From NCBI GenBank assembly GCA_026874595.1, contig CM049317.1, positions 24,260,401 to 24,324,400 on the forward strand: a DNA stretch of 64,000 nucleotides, read 5' to 3'. The notes under the pieces were generated by a model. It saw only the letters and a list, made by a program, of their open reading frames with translations. It was not told the DNA's origin and searched no databases. The DNA comes from Sipunculus nudus. Its lineage: Eukaryota; Annelida; Sipuncula; Golfingiida; Sipunculidae. Shown here one piece after another: positions 48,822 through 62,101 of this stretch. Position 1 is the stretch's first letter. Each line of letters starts with the position of its first letter. A program made the translations under genes and the position numbers.

Positions 48822-48960
48822 TTCTTGAAGGACCCGGAGAAAACCACCGGCCTTGGGTGGCCAAGAACAGCCCACTCTCATAACCACGCCGAGGATCGAA
48901 CCCGGTAGCCAAGCGGAGAGAGCGAGCGTTTTACCCCTCAATTGTCCAGAGTTTCCTCAT
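48822..48960 (-). mobile_element. tRNA-derived SINE fragment, family S3
   Basis: On the minus strand, GGGTAAAACGCTCGCTCTCT and then GGGTTCGATCC (box B) form a tRNA-like head. GGTGGTTTTCTCCGGGTCC follows, a core I recall from several invertebrate SINE families. It abuts the MITE-like element at 48336-48819 directly. Confidence 0.6.
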
Positions 48961-49660
48961 ACCACGTGCATGTAACCATTGCGCTATATAATCTGTGATG
49001 TGTTTAGTGATTAAAGATCATCCCGTGCCAAACGAGCAAAGGGAAAAGCGCAGCGTAGCTGTTCTAGAAGTCTTCGAAGAAGTATGTTGTGAAACAGGTG
49101 AGATTAATAACAGATCATTATGGAAAGTGGCATGATCCAATACCCGGTAATTGCTACGTGACTGATGTTTTTGATTATGGGAATTGGCCTAGCAGAAAGG
49201 CCTAATTAGAAGTTGAAGAATCCATCACTGTGCTCGGCACTGTGCTCGTGCATCTACAGAAAACATCCATGAACGCCTCCCCTCTCTTGTATTGTTCAGT
49301 CAAAATCAGCTTCGTGTTTTTTTTTGTTCAACTTGCCAACTTTATTGTTGCGATTCGCATTTTTATTATTAAGAATACCAAAGCTTAATAGATTGCTATC
49401 AGGTAGTGATTGAACATCCTTTCATGAGGGTGAAACCCTATATGAACGCAACCCGTGTAAAACAACTACCCTGCTTTTACGACCACCAATCTATTGCAGC
49501 CATTGTGGTTTTGCAAATACCCTGCTATTACGAACATCCCTTGTTGTTATGTTTATTAATATCTTATCCATATTAATTATGTTTTAAAGACACGTGGCGG
49601 GACACAGGAAAGCCGAAGAATTTCCTTATTCTTGGTTATTTATTCTCGTACCTTTTTATT

Positions 49661-50010
49661 ATGAGCGTGTACGTGTAATAGTTAGGGCGTTAGAATTGTG
49701 ACCGCAAGGTGTTGGGTTCGCGTCCCGTTCTGACCGCCGTCTGTGCTGAGACTCCTGGCCAAAGTCTTCACCACAAGGGTGGGCTATATCGACCCAGGAG
49801 TGAATGGATACTGGTCATGGGCGGCAGGCAAATGTAGAACGAGTAACCTCCTAGCGGCTGATATGGCTGATAGGAATGAATGCTCCCCGGGGAGCCCAGA
49901 AAAGCTACCAGAATGAACACGCCCAAAAGACTGGGAAGGCAAAGTGTAAATTCGGATGAGACTGACGTCGTCTGATATATTAGAATATAAACCCCTACTT
50001 TAACCCTTAC
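49661..50010 (+). mobile_element. tRNA-derived SINE-like repeat, family S2
   Basis: TAATAGTTAGGGCGTTAGAA resembles box A and GGGTTCGCGTCCCG is box B. A body with GACCCAGGAGTGAATGG, GAATGCTCCCCGGGG and CTACCAGAATGAA follows. It ends in a pyrimidine/A-rich tail near 50010. The minus-strand ORF across it is a shadow. Confidence 0.6.
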
Positions 50011-50282
50011 CTTCATTTTTTAATTATATGAAAAAAAGTATTTCCCAACAGGTGCATTTAATTATTCAATGAATAATGATGTCCATCCGGGTTTGAACAA
50101 TTTCAGTTCGTATCCTTGCATTTAAATTTTAGAAAAGGGGGTGTATCTTTTTTTTGTTCGTTTTTTTTTTATCAAAAATAGGCCACAGTTTTAAACTCTT
50201 TATAATTACATTTCATACATTATTTTGATGAGCCACGTGTAGATATTTTAAGTTTAATGAATTATATAATGTTACTTAAGCC

Positions 50283-50289
50283 AGTGGGG

Positions 50290-50333
<44 letters not shown>
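50283..50333. repeat. (GA)n microsatellite
   Basis: About 22 GA units after a short G run. Confidence 0.95.
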
Positions 50334-50334
<1 letters not shown>

Positions 50335-50510
50335 CGTGCTTTTACGATGACAATTCAAATTTACTAATGCAATCTTTTGACTGTTTATTATTAGAGTTAA
50401 AGTTTAGATCAAAGGTTTATAGAGAGCTTGCTTTTACAAAGAAAAATCTAAATTCACTGATGCAATCTTTCTAACTGTTAATTTTTCATATGTTTAGATC
50501 AAAGATTTGT
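50334..50510. repeat. Diverged tandem duplication, about 92-bp unit, two copies
   Basis: GCGTGCTTTTAC at 50334 and GCTTGCTTTTAC at 50426 each lead into a CTRATGCAATCTTT segment and TTTAGATCAAAGRTTT. The copies differ by numerous substitutions. Confidence 0.7.
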
Positions 50511-51667
50511 TTAAAAGATGTAAAAACAAAGTGTTAAGGAGCATTTATAAGGATATAATAGACGTTATAGAACTCAAATCTCTCTGAGGTGTTGACGGAG
50601 ACACTATCTGTAGAAAATATAATTGAATAAGGTTGCTGGCCACTATATAAATGTTTAACTACTTCTTATGGAAAGTAGAAAGTTACTTGCAGTTTGAAAG
50701 CTTTTAAAATGTCTGACTGAAAGTTTATCAGCCAATTCACTTTATTCTCCGTGTTTTGAAAAAAAGACATTCTTTTTCTAATTTCATTCATAGAAGTCTG
50801 CGTTTAACAGTTAGAAAAGAGTAACAGGTATGAGAGCGCCAAGCGGGAAACATTTCACTTTTAGATTCCATACAAAATGCTTCAGCTATGAACAGGTATT
50901 TAGTCCATCTGACAGCTATACTCATATTGCAGCTGTTCTCAGGTTTTTAGCGCATTTATTATGTCATATACCGTTTTTTCTGTTTATATTTCATGACTGG
51001 CTGCTCGGTGACCTTGCCAGTCTGAGAAATGATATACGATAGCTCAGGATAATACTGAAAACCTCCGTGATGCAGTCGGATAAAGTTTGGTATAGGCGAT
51101 TGAATCAGAATAAATCATTTATAGTGTTACATGCTCAGGTGAGCAGTAAAAAATCGCATACAGCATAAGGACAGGCGGCAATCCCTCTTCTCTACGAACC
51201 ATTCACTCTCTAATGTCACCAGCGCAAAAGACGTTAAAGTCCCAATGTATTGTCTTTTAAGGGTAGGCTTTTCAAAACTCGTTATCTGCAATTGCAATGC
51301 GTACGGGTTACTGAAAAAAAGATATTAGTTCGTGATCGCAGTCCCCGAATTACCATTACCGGGGCATTAAATGAGAATCCCTATGCACGGATTACTAATC
51401 GATGCGTTCGAATATATATTTTGCTATGTCACTTACTGTGCATTGTAATGGTCGTTTCACTTTACCTTCACTACCTATTAACTGAATGTAGACAATATTA
51501 TGTTTACATCTATATCTGCTCTTTCATCTTTTAATATGTATAAGTAAAATATACATTAAAAAGAAGGAATACATATATTGTTTTAGAAACGTCCTGTAAA
51601 GAACTGTTGTGACGTTGACACCTGATAAAAAGGTTATATTGATTTTGATGCATAAAAATCCTTTAAA

Positions 51668-51996
51668 ATGAAACTGATAATAATGCAGCACGTGATAGCC
51701 ACAACAGAGATGTTTTTAATAGACACGTCTGGTAGGAGCGGAGGTGTGCGCTCTATCAGCGGAACTCTTATCCTCCGACAGAAATCCGTCAGCGGACGGG
51801 AACAGGATGGCTCCCGTCCTATTGTTCCGGACAGAGGAATAAATCAGTCTACTCAAAGGAAAAAGGTAAACTTATCACCTTACATCTTGATTTATTGGCA
51901 AGGCCTCTCTCATCCGTCATCGCCTATCTCTCTCAGCGTCCGAGGCCTTGAATCACAGTACGAAGACGGGCGGGTCAGAAATTCTAGAAAAGAAGG
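51668..51996 (+). CDS. Possible first coding exon, unknown protein
   Basis: From an ATG at 51668 the frame stays open for 110 codons and hits TGA at 51998, exactly inside a strong donor (GAAGG|GTGAGT at 51996/51997). An open frame that ends right at a good donor is the pattern of a real exon leaving in phase 2. The product is basic and Ser/Arg-rich (RSGGVRSISG, SVSGREQDGSRP, LSVRGLESQYEDGRVRNSRK), with no recognised domain. The stretch is less AT-rich than its neighbours. An inner donor (AAAAAG|GTAAAC, 51865) is an alternative. No partner exon was found, so chance remains possible. Confidence 0.33.
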
Positions 51997-52503
51997 GTGA
52001 GTCCTCTTGTGCAAGATAATATCAACACCGTGCCTGGATGGATACATGATTTCCGTTTGTTATTAACGCTCATGGCGAGCTTGACCAGCCTCCGCACATG
52101 CTAATGACACTGAATAGTGTCTAATGAATCAAATGAATATACTATGTACACGATGCCGGTGTTGTTAATACATGTTAGTGACGTTGTAGCCACATCGGTT
52201 GCAACTGACTGGGGCATTCTTGATAAATGCACCAAAAGGATTATGTATGTTAATTGTTTTCATTTATAAATACAGGCTGGTGTAGTATAAAACATGCTAT
52301 GTATGCATCCTGATCATAGCCCTTGCCTCTAATTGAAGCAGCAATGTCGTCCTCGCATGTCGGCGTGTAGGGTTTCTCCAACTGATAAAATAATACAACG
52401 TTAAGTTTAAGTCTACAAAAATGGCCCTAAATACTGTTCGAATTTGAGATGGTAATACTTAATGAGTCAAACGTAGGTTACACTCCCAGTCCAAGGTATA
52501 CAA

Positions 52504-52930
52504 CGATGATGCAGGACTCGAATCCGGGCTTATACTCGAGTCTGGTCTCGAGTTTACTCTTTTAGGGACTCGGACTGGGACCTGAGGGTTTTGTTGGTAA
52601 GGACTCGACAAAACATTCCCGGTCAATCTAGAGTCCAGAAGGAGAAAACTCCGTCACATACCATAATCACTTATATATACATGGGCGGACTACCCAAAAA
52701 AAAATTATAGGCTCACAAAAAAGTCTATAAATACCAGGCTTTAGTTCAGCATCGAAATATATTAAAAAACACGTGATAATCTAAAATTTCTATTTAAGAT
52801 TTATATCGAAAAGGAGAAAAGGGAAATTTGTTTTGGACTCGGATTCCAAGTCACTCGGACTCAAAGTGACTGAGGACGCGAACCTGAAGGAGTGGTCTGG
52901 GCTCGAACTCACAACTGGTCTCGACTACAT
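52504..52930 (+). mobile_element. ACTCGG-array element, copy 3
   Basis: ACTCG-rich blocks at 52514-52640 and 52833-52925 flank an AT-rich middle that shares GTGATAATCTAAAATTTC and ATTTAAGATTT plus AAGGAGAA with copy 1. Ends read GATGATGCAGGACTCG and CGACTACAT, a weaker version of the inverted ends of copy 2. Confidence 0.7.
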
Positions 52931-52934
52931 TTCC

Positions 52935-54180
52935 TGTATACATCGTAATCTATACACTTTCACTATACACTTCTTCAGACTGCGGGACCGCTACAAGAGT
53001 GAAAAAAACTGTCACTACATGAAAATAACTGACTGTTCTTAAGAATATCTATATTTTATATTATGTATTTAAGCTTATTTAACTAGTCGTTTTAACATCC
53101 CTCCAAGTGACGCATTTGATGTTAATTTTAATTGAACTTACGAGTGTCATTCTGATTCTAAAAATAATCATAAACCTACAAGCCAGACCTTTCATACTAA
53201 GAACAGCAAAACAGTTTTTTTTCAAATGAAAAAGTAAAATGAGCACCTAATAATTAGCGGATGAAACACCTTTTTGTTTGTCCCAAACAGGCGCCATCTT
53301 TCATATTCATTATATATATAGAAATATGTTTGAATCAACTATTAATACTCTGATATTACGCGTTGCCACCCATTTCCCCCCATATTTTGATGTAAAACAT
53401 CTTGCATATTAATCAAAGTTTTGCCGTGTGCTTTATTTTTATCTAATAAATTTATTTTAAATCAGAGCAATGAATAATTAAATTCCTTTATAATCCATTC
53501 TTTATCATCTCAACCTTTTCACTAATAATACAACAATAAAAAACAGATCGCAGTATCTGTTATGGATAAACATAAATGTGGTCTTATTCCATGTTTATAG
53601 CTACTGATATTATTCATAATACACAAAAAAAACACATATCAAATTTAAATATTTTACAAATATTATACAATTAATAATTTACAGACCATCCAGGTATTTT
53701 TGGGTGTTAATTATTATGCAAGGCTATTTGTTTCTCATTCTTCTAAATCACAATCTTTACAATCAAATAGAATATTTGGTATCAGCTCAGAACATTACGT
53801 CTCAGTTAATAAAAAAAAACAAACATTTACAAATTCAAATCTATAAAAAAATGCCAACAAACATCACGCAAGTTAAGCTGATTTTTACCGGTTACCCGGG
53901 AAAGGTAACGTTTCACAAGGACGCCATTGTCAGCTCGTGCTATCAAATTCGCTTACGCGGGTAGAGAGAACATATATAGGAACACGCCTACAGTCTAATA
54001 TCATCGTGACAAGATAGCCTGACCAAGGTACGTGAGGTAGAAGCCCGCAGACATCTGCGTCCTATTTATTTTAAAGAATTAGGAAATCCGGTCAAGTATG
54101 TTCCTAGCCTAACTTGTCGACAGTCATCTAAACAGACAAAGGGTGACCTTGTTATGACTTCTTTTCAGTAATTAGGCTGT
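52935..54180. other. No supported gene
   Basis: AT-rich. An 86-codon ORF at 53704-53964 has no domain or splice context. Confidence 0.5.
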
Positions 54181-54187
54181 TTATATT

Positions 54188-54223
54188 TTTGTTATATAAA
54201 TTATAATATTATTATAATTATTA

Positions 54224-54258
<35 letters not shown>

Positions 54259-54357
54259 TTGACAAGGGACGTTATGATTTTAATTGCCTTGTTATTGGTG
54301 AGCTTCTTATTCTTCTTCTTATTTTTCCATCTAAATCAAGCGAAATATTTCATTATA

Positions 54358-54411
<54 letters not shown>

Positions 54412-54480
54412 TATATAAACTGCGGATTTACACACGCAATAATATTAAATAATATATATTATATATATGCATATAATATA
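54188..54480. repeat. (ATT)n and (TA)n microsatellites
   Basis: (ATT)n at about 54208-54258 and (TA)n at 54354-54418, followed by AT-only sequence. Confidence 0.9.
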
Positions 54481-54489
54481 TAAAATATA

Positions 54490-56100
54490 TAATATTTATA
54501 TAAAATATAAAGGTACATGGAAATCAATCGGTGTGGCAAAAATTAGAAGCCATCAACAGAAAATGGATATATACTCATACCCATTCATATTATTCACACA
54601 GATAACGGTGGAACTATGTTAATGGTTCCGAAATTTAGAAATGTGAAAGATTAAAGATCTTTAAACGATTCTTTCATCGGAACAACGAAATAAGTTTAAG
54701 ATCAGGAGGAAAAATCAAAAGATAACAAGAAATAAAAACATAATATACGTGTCTACATATTCATTTTGAATTGTCAGCTTGCCACATGGACAGCTCTTTG
54801 ATACGTTCAAAGCATCAGAGATGGGGTATATTCAGTTTAAGTCAGTTTAGATCGGTAGTTTAGCGAGTTCATTTAGGTTGCATTTTTCCTTGACTGTTCT
54901 TTCAAATAGAAATTGAATCCTCTTTGAAACACACACATGAAATGAAGAACGGAAACATCTTCAGGGGTGTCCTGAGCTCTTTAAAAGAATAAATCTAAGG
55001 ATCTAATCAGCTTCTCACATCAGCGCCGTTGTAACTCCATCCGGGTACTACTTACATTGCACTAAAAACAGTCTTAAGTTTGAATTTTTCATAATTCCTG
55101 CCTTCCTTTAAATATAAAACTGCCTTATATTTCATTTTTAAATGACCTCTGGACTTTAAGATGGCAATCTAGGCAATAAACATGGTAAGTTTTGTATTTT
55201 TTCTCTTGCGGCAAAAGCTTTGAACATTGGAAGTCCATTAACTTGTGTTGTTTAACAAAAACACTAGGACTTGGTCGGTATAATAACATCTAGGTAACGA
55301 CTTTCTATTGGTGGTATGTCCTTAGTCAATTACGGGCAGTTGGTCGTTTTTTGTCTGGTGTTCCTCTGACCTAATTCCTCTGATAAAGTGTTTTTATACT
55401 GCCATAAATACTTCAAGTAAAGTAAGGTCACGTCACCGCTGGTGATGACTTTGAATCTAAGTCTTTGTGATTTTATTCCTTGATTTACGTCACCACGTGC
55501 CAATTGGCAACTGAAAGTGAAACTTTAAAAATTGTAGATCTTCTTGTAAAAATAAACATAGGTTTACTTTGGTTAAAAAAACGGCAAGTCTTGTTTGCTA
55601 CGGATACAGATATATAGTTTTAGAGTGGTGTCGTGTAAGGATCAGTACATATAGTTCGTTATGTCTTTATAATTACATTACCGTTCACTTTAGCGTCATA
55701 GAATAATACCTTATATATACAATATACACACATCATTTTCCTGTGATTAAAATATACTTTTATGGTGTATTTCATTTCTACTGTTGAATGGATTTCAAAT
55801 TTCTTTGGACACTTCTGAAACAGTCGCATTACATTTTACTGGTACTGGTTCTCTTATTTGACCCCAACTTGGTTTGCTACAGAATAAAGCATTCTAGTTT
55901 ATATATATATACCACTTTTTACTTTTCTTCAAATTTAATATACGAATTATTTTGAACTTCTGATGAGTGTATTTATTGTGTTGTTTAAAATGCCGCCACA
56001 ACAATAGCAAATCCAAACCACCTGACCGCAGCAAGAGGAAATAATACACCCAGTACAGCAAGTGTGTCCATTCGCCTGATGATCGCCTAGCGTGAAAAAA
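54490..56100. other. No supported gene
   Basis: AT-rich, with no element or exon seen. Confidence 0.5.
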
Positions 56101-56108
56101 GTGGCAGC

Positions 56109-56118
56109 AATATATATA

Positions 56119-56170
<52 letters not shown>
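56109..56170. repeat. (TA)n microsatellite
   Basis: TA run. The Ile/Tyr repeat ORFs over it are artefacts. Confidence 0.95.
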
Positions 56171-56174
<4 letters not shown>

Positions 56175-57110
56175 AAAGTACAAGGGCAAACAGATCGTCG
56201 GCCACTGTACTCTTTAAACTTATGTCAGTATCTTTTTGTGAGAGGAAAATCTGTTATCTCTAGTCTATCATTAAATCCAAACACACTATATTCTTTGTGT
56301 TTAGTTACGAAGTAATTTGGAAGAAAGTAATCGATCAATCGATTAACTTATGACACCATGAAAAAATGATTATCTCTTTTAAGTGCTTTCTGTATCATTC
56401 AGGGCTTTTGCACTAGCCGCTATCTTTGATAGCTAATGTACTAGCTTCTTTTAACAGGAAGATTGATCGATATTCACAACATCATATGATGACTGTTAAA
56501 AAGACTATAATAAGAAATATCCGGTAAAAGGAATCGCTCCGTATGGACAAATCTCATGGGCTCTAAAGAGAGATAAAACATTTCATTTTGGTGAACTTAG
56601 ATAATGGCCCGACCCTTGAAAACATCCTAGAAGATGAAAGAGTTTATAAATTACATTTTGTCTTTTATTGGTGCTTTTAAAGAAGGGCAAAAATGGATAA
56701 AACAGCGTCGGCACCACTTTAGTAAGAAAGAATTTTTTGTAAAAAAAAAGACTTAAGGAAGAAGTATAAATAGACCTGTTATTTTTTCTTTACAAAAACG
56801 TAACAGCTGCCATTCGCAAATTAACGCAATATTATGTACCAAATATAGTTACCAAATACTCTGCAGAGAGTTTTGTATTTTATAAAGAATGCTAAGATGA
56901 TATTATGCTCGTTTTAAATAAACGTTAAAAAATTGATATATAACGGACGAAATCTGCTGTTTAGTGCGTTCGAACGGAACGTAAAAAGTTTAAAACCCCA
57001 ATTAAAAACGATCGAGTGTCTATGATTTCAGTATTTTTTAAGTTCATTAGTTATAAAACAAATAAACGTAACGCCACTATGAGGAAAAACATGATGTTTC
57101 ACGGCAAATC
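56175..57110. other. No supported gene
   Basis: AT-rich sequence without recognisable features. Confidence 0.5.
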
Positions 57111-57117
57111 TATCTGT

Positions 57118-57196
57118 TTATCTTATCTTTCTTATATATCTTATCTATCTATCTCTCTATCTCCCTTCCCATCTCTCTCTCTCTCTCTCTCTCTCT

Positions 57197-57258
<62 letters not shown>

Positions 57259-57404
57259 TTATATCCATCTTATCCTATCCTGTTCTATATATAAGTTTTA
57301 TTATGTTCTAATCTAATCTAATCTATCTATCCACGTGGGAGAGTTTGATGGCAGTGAGACATGGCGAAGTACACACACAGATATGTATAATTATATATGT
57401 ATAC

Positions 57405-57437
<33 letters not shown>

Positions 57438-57440
57438 TAC
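57118..57440. repeat. Compound (TATC)n, (CT)n and (TA)n tracts
   Basis: TATC/CT-rich 57118-57197, TA run 57198-57254, ATCTA-rich 57308-57331, and a second TA-rich block 57385-57440. Confidence 0.9.
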
Positions 57441-57444
57441 ATGA

Positions 57445-58720
57445 TGTGATAGTTCCAACTTCGGCCATAGACAATAAAAACACACATTCGTCCGAATAAA
57501 AACAAATACACCTCAGGATGACGGAAATAAAATACGGTTTCTTGAGATGTAGAGGATGAGATAAAAGTCGCAATAACACACGGCGTGACACAGGGAGCCT
57601 GGCCAGTGCTTATATGTCGATAAGATGTGGCCTGGAGAAAAATTCACTACGACGTGTCTTCAAACCCCATTAGCATTACGGATGAAATGGTAGCCTGCCG
57701 GGTCTAAAAAGGTGATAATTGGACGAAGGTGCGACAGGAGTGACCCTTGGCCTCCATTATTAAGCTATGTAGGATATCCTCAAGTGCCGAAACGAACCAA
57801 GCGTTGTCCAAATGAGCTCTTTTCCCAAAGCAAAGAGAATACCCGTGAGCCAACGCGTCGGACGCTCTGGGCTTCATCTAAAATAGCTTTATTTTAACAT
57901 TTTCAGCGTAGAATCTACAGGATACGTACCATTAGGTCGGTTTCCGGAGAACTTTTAAGGAAACGCACGAAGGCTTTTAGGAATGAGTGAAAACGTGTCA
58001 AACACCAAAAGGATGCCGTCCGCCATGATTCCTCTAAGTAAAAGGAGTCATCCTAAGGTACGCGTCACGTGACCTAATTGGCATTTTAAAAAAATCTTGA
58101 GGGACATATAAGTTGTTACCGTAAGGATTTCCTTAAAAATAACATTCTTTAGATATATTTTTATTCGGCCTGAGATGTATTCAGTACTTTAGGGACTGAT
58201 ACCAGGACACGGTAAATATATTTCTGCCTGGAAGAAGCAAGAAAATACATTGAAAATATGGCAATGAAGATAACCAACTTGCGCATCTAAACGTGTTTTC
58301 ACGGGAACTCTTTATAAAATAAAAACATATTCTATAAGTATAATTTTGCACATACACATTCAATGATTACCATTTACAATGATGTTTATTTTAAATCGTT
58401 GTAAAGTTTTCAGCAACATGCGTATAAATCTTTGCATAGAAATGGTCATAACATAAATTATACGTTGAGTTCAAGCATCTCCATGTAAATGTAAGATATT
58501 AAAAGAGACGGCTTGTTGAATCATAAGAAATTCATCCTATAATACAGAAGTCGCCTTATAAAAAACATGTCACTGGTACTGCGTTAATGGAAATAGAAGC
58601 AAGACTTTGGGTAACAGCAACATGAATCACATTATGAGAGAATAATGGTCGAAATGTCTGTAGATACAAATCTCTTGGCCTATGGCAACAGAAGAAAAAC
58701 AACGGCAAAAACAATAAAAA
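57445..58720. other. No supported gene
   Basis: A less AT-rich patch at 57600-58080 holds only short ORFs without recognisable domains. Confidence 0.5.
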
Positions 58721-58726
58721 TTAGAA

Positions 58727-59000
58727 TTATACTATGCAGAACGCATACCTCCGCCATTTAAAAATTTTAAAAAATCCAACTATCCCCTTAAGCCCTAAAC
58801 TAAACGATCGCGGTAAAACGGATCTGTTTTTTTGTACTTTTTGATGGCAGGAGATAAACCAACTAACAACGAACTTGCGAATAAGCAAACACGAGTGAAA
58901 ACCTAACCTCCTTTGTGGGTTTATCTTAAGGAAACTAGAGTAGGGCCAAGCAGAGCGCATACCGTCGCTTTTAGGGTTAATAATCCTACCGGCCCCTCCT
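58727..59000 (-). mobile_element. Dispersed GGCGGAGG-type repeat, copy D (3' part)
   Basis: On the minus strand the end reads AAATGGCGGAGGTATGCGTT then CTGCATAG, matching the 3' termini of copies A and B. The interior is too diverged to align by eye, so the 5' limit is a guess. Confidence 0.45.
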
Positions 59001-59004
59001 TTGT

Positions 59005-59795
59005 AACGAGTTTTACAGCAAACTTAAATGCGGGTCTTCTTTATCCCATATCCCACCCTTCCACAAAGTTTCCAGACATTTGGTCACGCTTGTTAAAGAA
59101 ACTTTGCTCATTGATCAACAAATCAACTAAAAATATAACGTATCCAGCACGAAGGAAACACAACCTCCCTGGCTGTAGTAGATATCGACAGAAATATATT
59201 GACTTATGATATTAGATGGAGATTAATGCTCATTCAATGACGTGAGTAATGTGTACAAACGAAATTAGTGCAGGAGCACTTATCTAATTTGCAAAACTTG
59301 GGAGACTTATATAGAGGCATAATTAAATTGTTTTTAAATATTTGTACATATATACGCATGATGCCGCTAATTAGAATCAACATCAAACACAGATAATAAA
59401 ATGATAAATCGTCCTTATAAAAAAAGTAAATCAATCATAACAAGCAATAGTCAGAGATTACCACAAAGCACTGCCAAAATTCTCATGAACGTTGTTGTGA
59501 ACACAGCGGCCACTTTTCAGTAATTCCAGCACAGGTCATATCAAGAACAACGCCGCCAACAATGGCAAATAAATAGCTCTATGATATTGAAATGGCCGTG
59601 TGTCGAATGATATTGAATCATTTGGATTATTTTCTAATGAATATTCAGATCACCTGCAAAAATGTGGATTCCTCCTTTGGTGTCATACTAAACCTCCGCA
59701 AAACTTAAACAAAATCTGTTCAGAATTTTTATTTTTCATAAAAATGCTAAACGACAAACACAATAACTAAGAGTAAACATAAAAGCTCCTGTCAC
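59005..59795. other. No supported gene
   Basis: AT-rich, nothing supportable. Confidence 0.5.
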
Positions 59796-59798
59796 CTG

Positions 59799-59799
<1 letters not shown>

Positions 59800-59843
<44 letters not shown>

Positions 59844-59884
59844 CACACACACACATATATATACATATACACATATATATATAC

Positions 59885-59925
<41 letters not shown>
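59800..59925. repeat. Compound (TA)n-(CA)n-(TA)n microsatellite
   Basis: Two TA runs separated by CA and ATACATAT sequence. Potential hairpin former. Confidence 0.95.
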
Positions 59926-59927
<2 letters not shown>

Positions 59928-59929
59928 CT

Positions 59930-61285
59930 GAAAAAAGGGAAGTATCTAAACTACAATCCTTAGACAGCGGTTATACACTGCAGTCGTTCAGGATCTCCTT
60001 CGCTAAAACCGCTGCTTTGTTTAGCGAGTTTTTCGGGGTCTACACATCAGGGCTGGTACAGGGCCGAGCATCAGACCATCCAGGGTGGGATGCCAGGCGT
60101 TTAAAACATGAGCTGGATGCGCATTGCGATACTGCGCTCTCATTGGTCTGATTACAATTCTTTATTTGTGCCGGCCCTGATGGTGAAACTCCGAGAATCT
60201 TGCTGTACAAAGCAGCGGTCAAAATGAAGGGCTGCTGTGTAAAACCAATGCCTGAGGAATATATATCTAAATCAGCGGATATGTGATAATAGACATAATG
60301 ATTAGGAAATGGTGACTGAGACACGGCCGGTGCTATGAGGTTTAAATTCCAGTTTTCAGGTCACTCCTGTAAGTCACATGTCTGATTCTGGTCTTTTGTG
60401 GCTTGGTGCAGTTGGGGTACGATTATTTGTTTTGAGGATACTCAGTGGAATTTGTAATATATCACATTCCATTGAGTATTGAGATCCAGCTACATCAGTC
60501 TCCTAATGGTGTAATCATGAGATGAAATGCCAGGAATGAATTAAGTTGATCAAATCATCGGTATATCGTTTCATACTTACCAAAAGACACAGAATGAACT
60601 TTGTTTATCAAGCTTTAGCATATATGTTAAAATATCACAAAGAAAAAAAGATTTATGTATCATTACAGTGTTTTTACGAAACAGTGTTTCCCACACTTCG
60701 TCCAAACCTAATTTCCTTTAGTATACAGGGACATAATATCTTACAACACATCTTTTAGTATATCCAGGAGTCTCTATTCTGACGTAAATTACACTAACAC
60801 GACTCGGTTCATATAATGTCGTCATGCTGACCATATTACTCTCACAATTTAGTGCATGTATGTTATATACATAGGGAATTCACCAGCTAAATGATAACTC
60901 TAGGAATTCCATGAAAGATTGAACAAATTATAGAATATTCCGAAATATTCCTAGAAGTAATAAAGACTTCCCGGAGATTTTAGGAATTGCAGAACGCATG
61001 GAACTCTTGATATATCGTTCATTCTTGCCGATATTTCCTGGTAGCTATTGTTTAGTTGTTTTGGAATTTTAGCTTTCAATCATTGTTCTACTCGTAACTA
61101 AAAACATTGGAAACCCATTTTCGTGTTATTTCCCTTTGGATTAGCAGTGTTCGTGGGGTCTCTGAGGTATTTTGTATCCGATTATGGGGCCACATTTTAC
61201 ACAATTGGTGCCCCAAAAGTAATAAATGAGACCTCTAGAAACGGTTTCGTGATAAATCATTTTTATACGAATACATTTTGTCCTT
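59930..61285. other. No supported gene
   Basis: 60040-60190 is GC-richer but shows no clear element or exon. Confidence 0.5.
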
Positions 61286-61289
61286 TCCT

Positions 61290-61921
61290 TAGGGGTGCGA
61301 TATTTTCTATATATCGGTATATTACGTAACGCGATGCTTTCAAATATTTATATTTTTCTCCATTTTATTAAAAATGCATAAATGGATTATTTTGTAGTAA
61401 AGATAATGTTTCTGTGGCAAATTTAGACCTCTAGATGGAACTTGTTAAAAGATTAAAGGGAAAGCCGCCTCGGTGTCTTAAAACGGTTATTAGGAAATGT
61501 TAAAGTAGGCCTGATATACCTCATAATAGATGGATGGTCCCTAATAAGAAATTTCATGCCTGCTTATAGATGTGTACGAGAAATATTTCCGTACAACAAA
61601 CAAATACTGAGCACCGTCATAATAATTGATGATTCATAAATATTCGCTTTTCATGTCTTATGATAACTGCATAATAATCAAGTGTTGGATTAACAATACT
61701 ATTGTTTAAAGATCACGGCTGTGATTCTACACTTCACCTATACCTCTCTGTGCCAAACTGTTGTCCGGAATTATCTTATTGCTAGGTTATTCGTACATGG
61801 AAGGCCTAAATAAAGTACACTCTAAGTAAAACACACTCTATATAAGTAATTTAATGAAAATATCCCAAAACGCTACCACAATATATTGCAGTAGAAAATT
61901 TGCAGGCGACACCCAGTCCTA
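61290..61921. mobile_element. hAT-like MITE, about 630 bp
   Basis: Left end TAGGGGTGCGATATTTTC and inward-read right end TAGGACTGGGTGTCGCC are imperfect inverted termini, and both continue into AT-rich GATATAT-type sequence. The flanking 8-mers CCTTTCCT (61282-61289) and CCTTTTTA (61922-61929) agree at 6 of 8 positions, consistent with an old 8-bp hAT target duplication. No transposase ORF. Confidence 0.6.
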
Positions 61922-61969
61922 CCTTTTTATCAGACTGTAGCATTAACATTCAAACATACAACTCTATTG

Positions 61970-61970
<1 letters not shown>

Positions 61971-62023
<53 letters not shown>
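61971..62023. repeat. (TA)n microsatellite
   Basis: Pure TA run. Confidence 0.95.
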
Positions 62024-62027
<4 letters not shown>

Positions 62028-62101
62028 AGGAAATTCCGCATTTGAAATATTATTATGATATATTAAATATTTATTATTATATAATGCCGAAACACAACCA
62101 T

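Noticed and set aside
53704-53964. 86-codon ORF
   Set aside because: Lysine/isoleucine-rich translation of AT-rich DNA with no splice context or domain.
58913-59209. 98-codon ORF
   Set aside because: No ATG at its 5' edge (GTG/TTG only), no domain recognised and no supporting splice sites.
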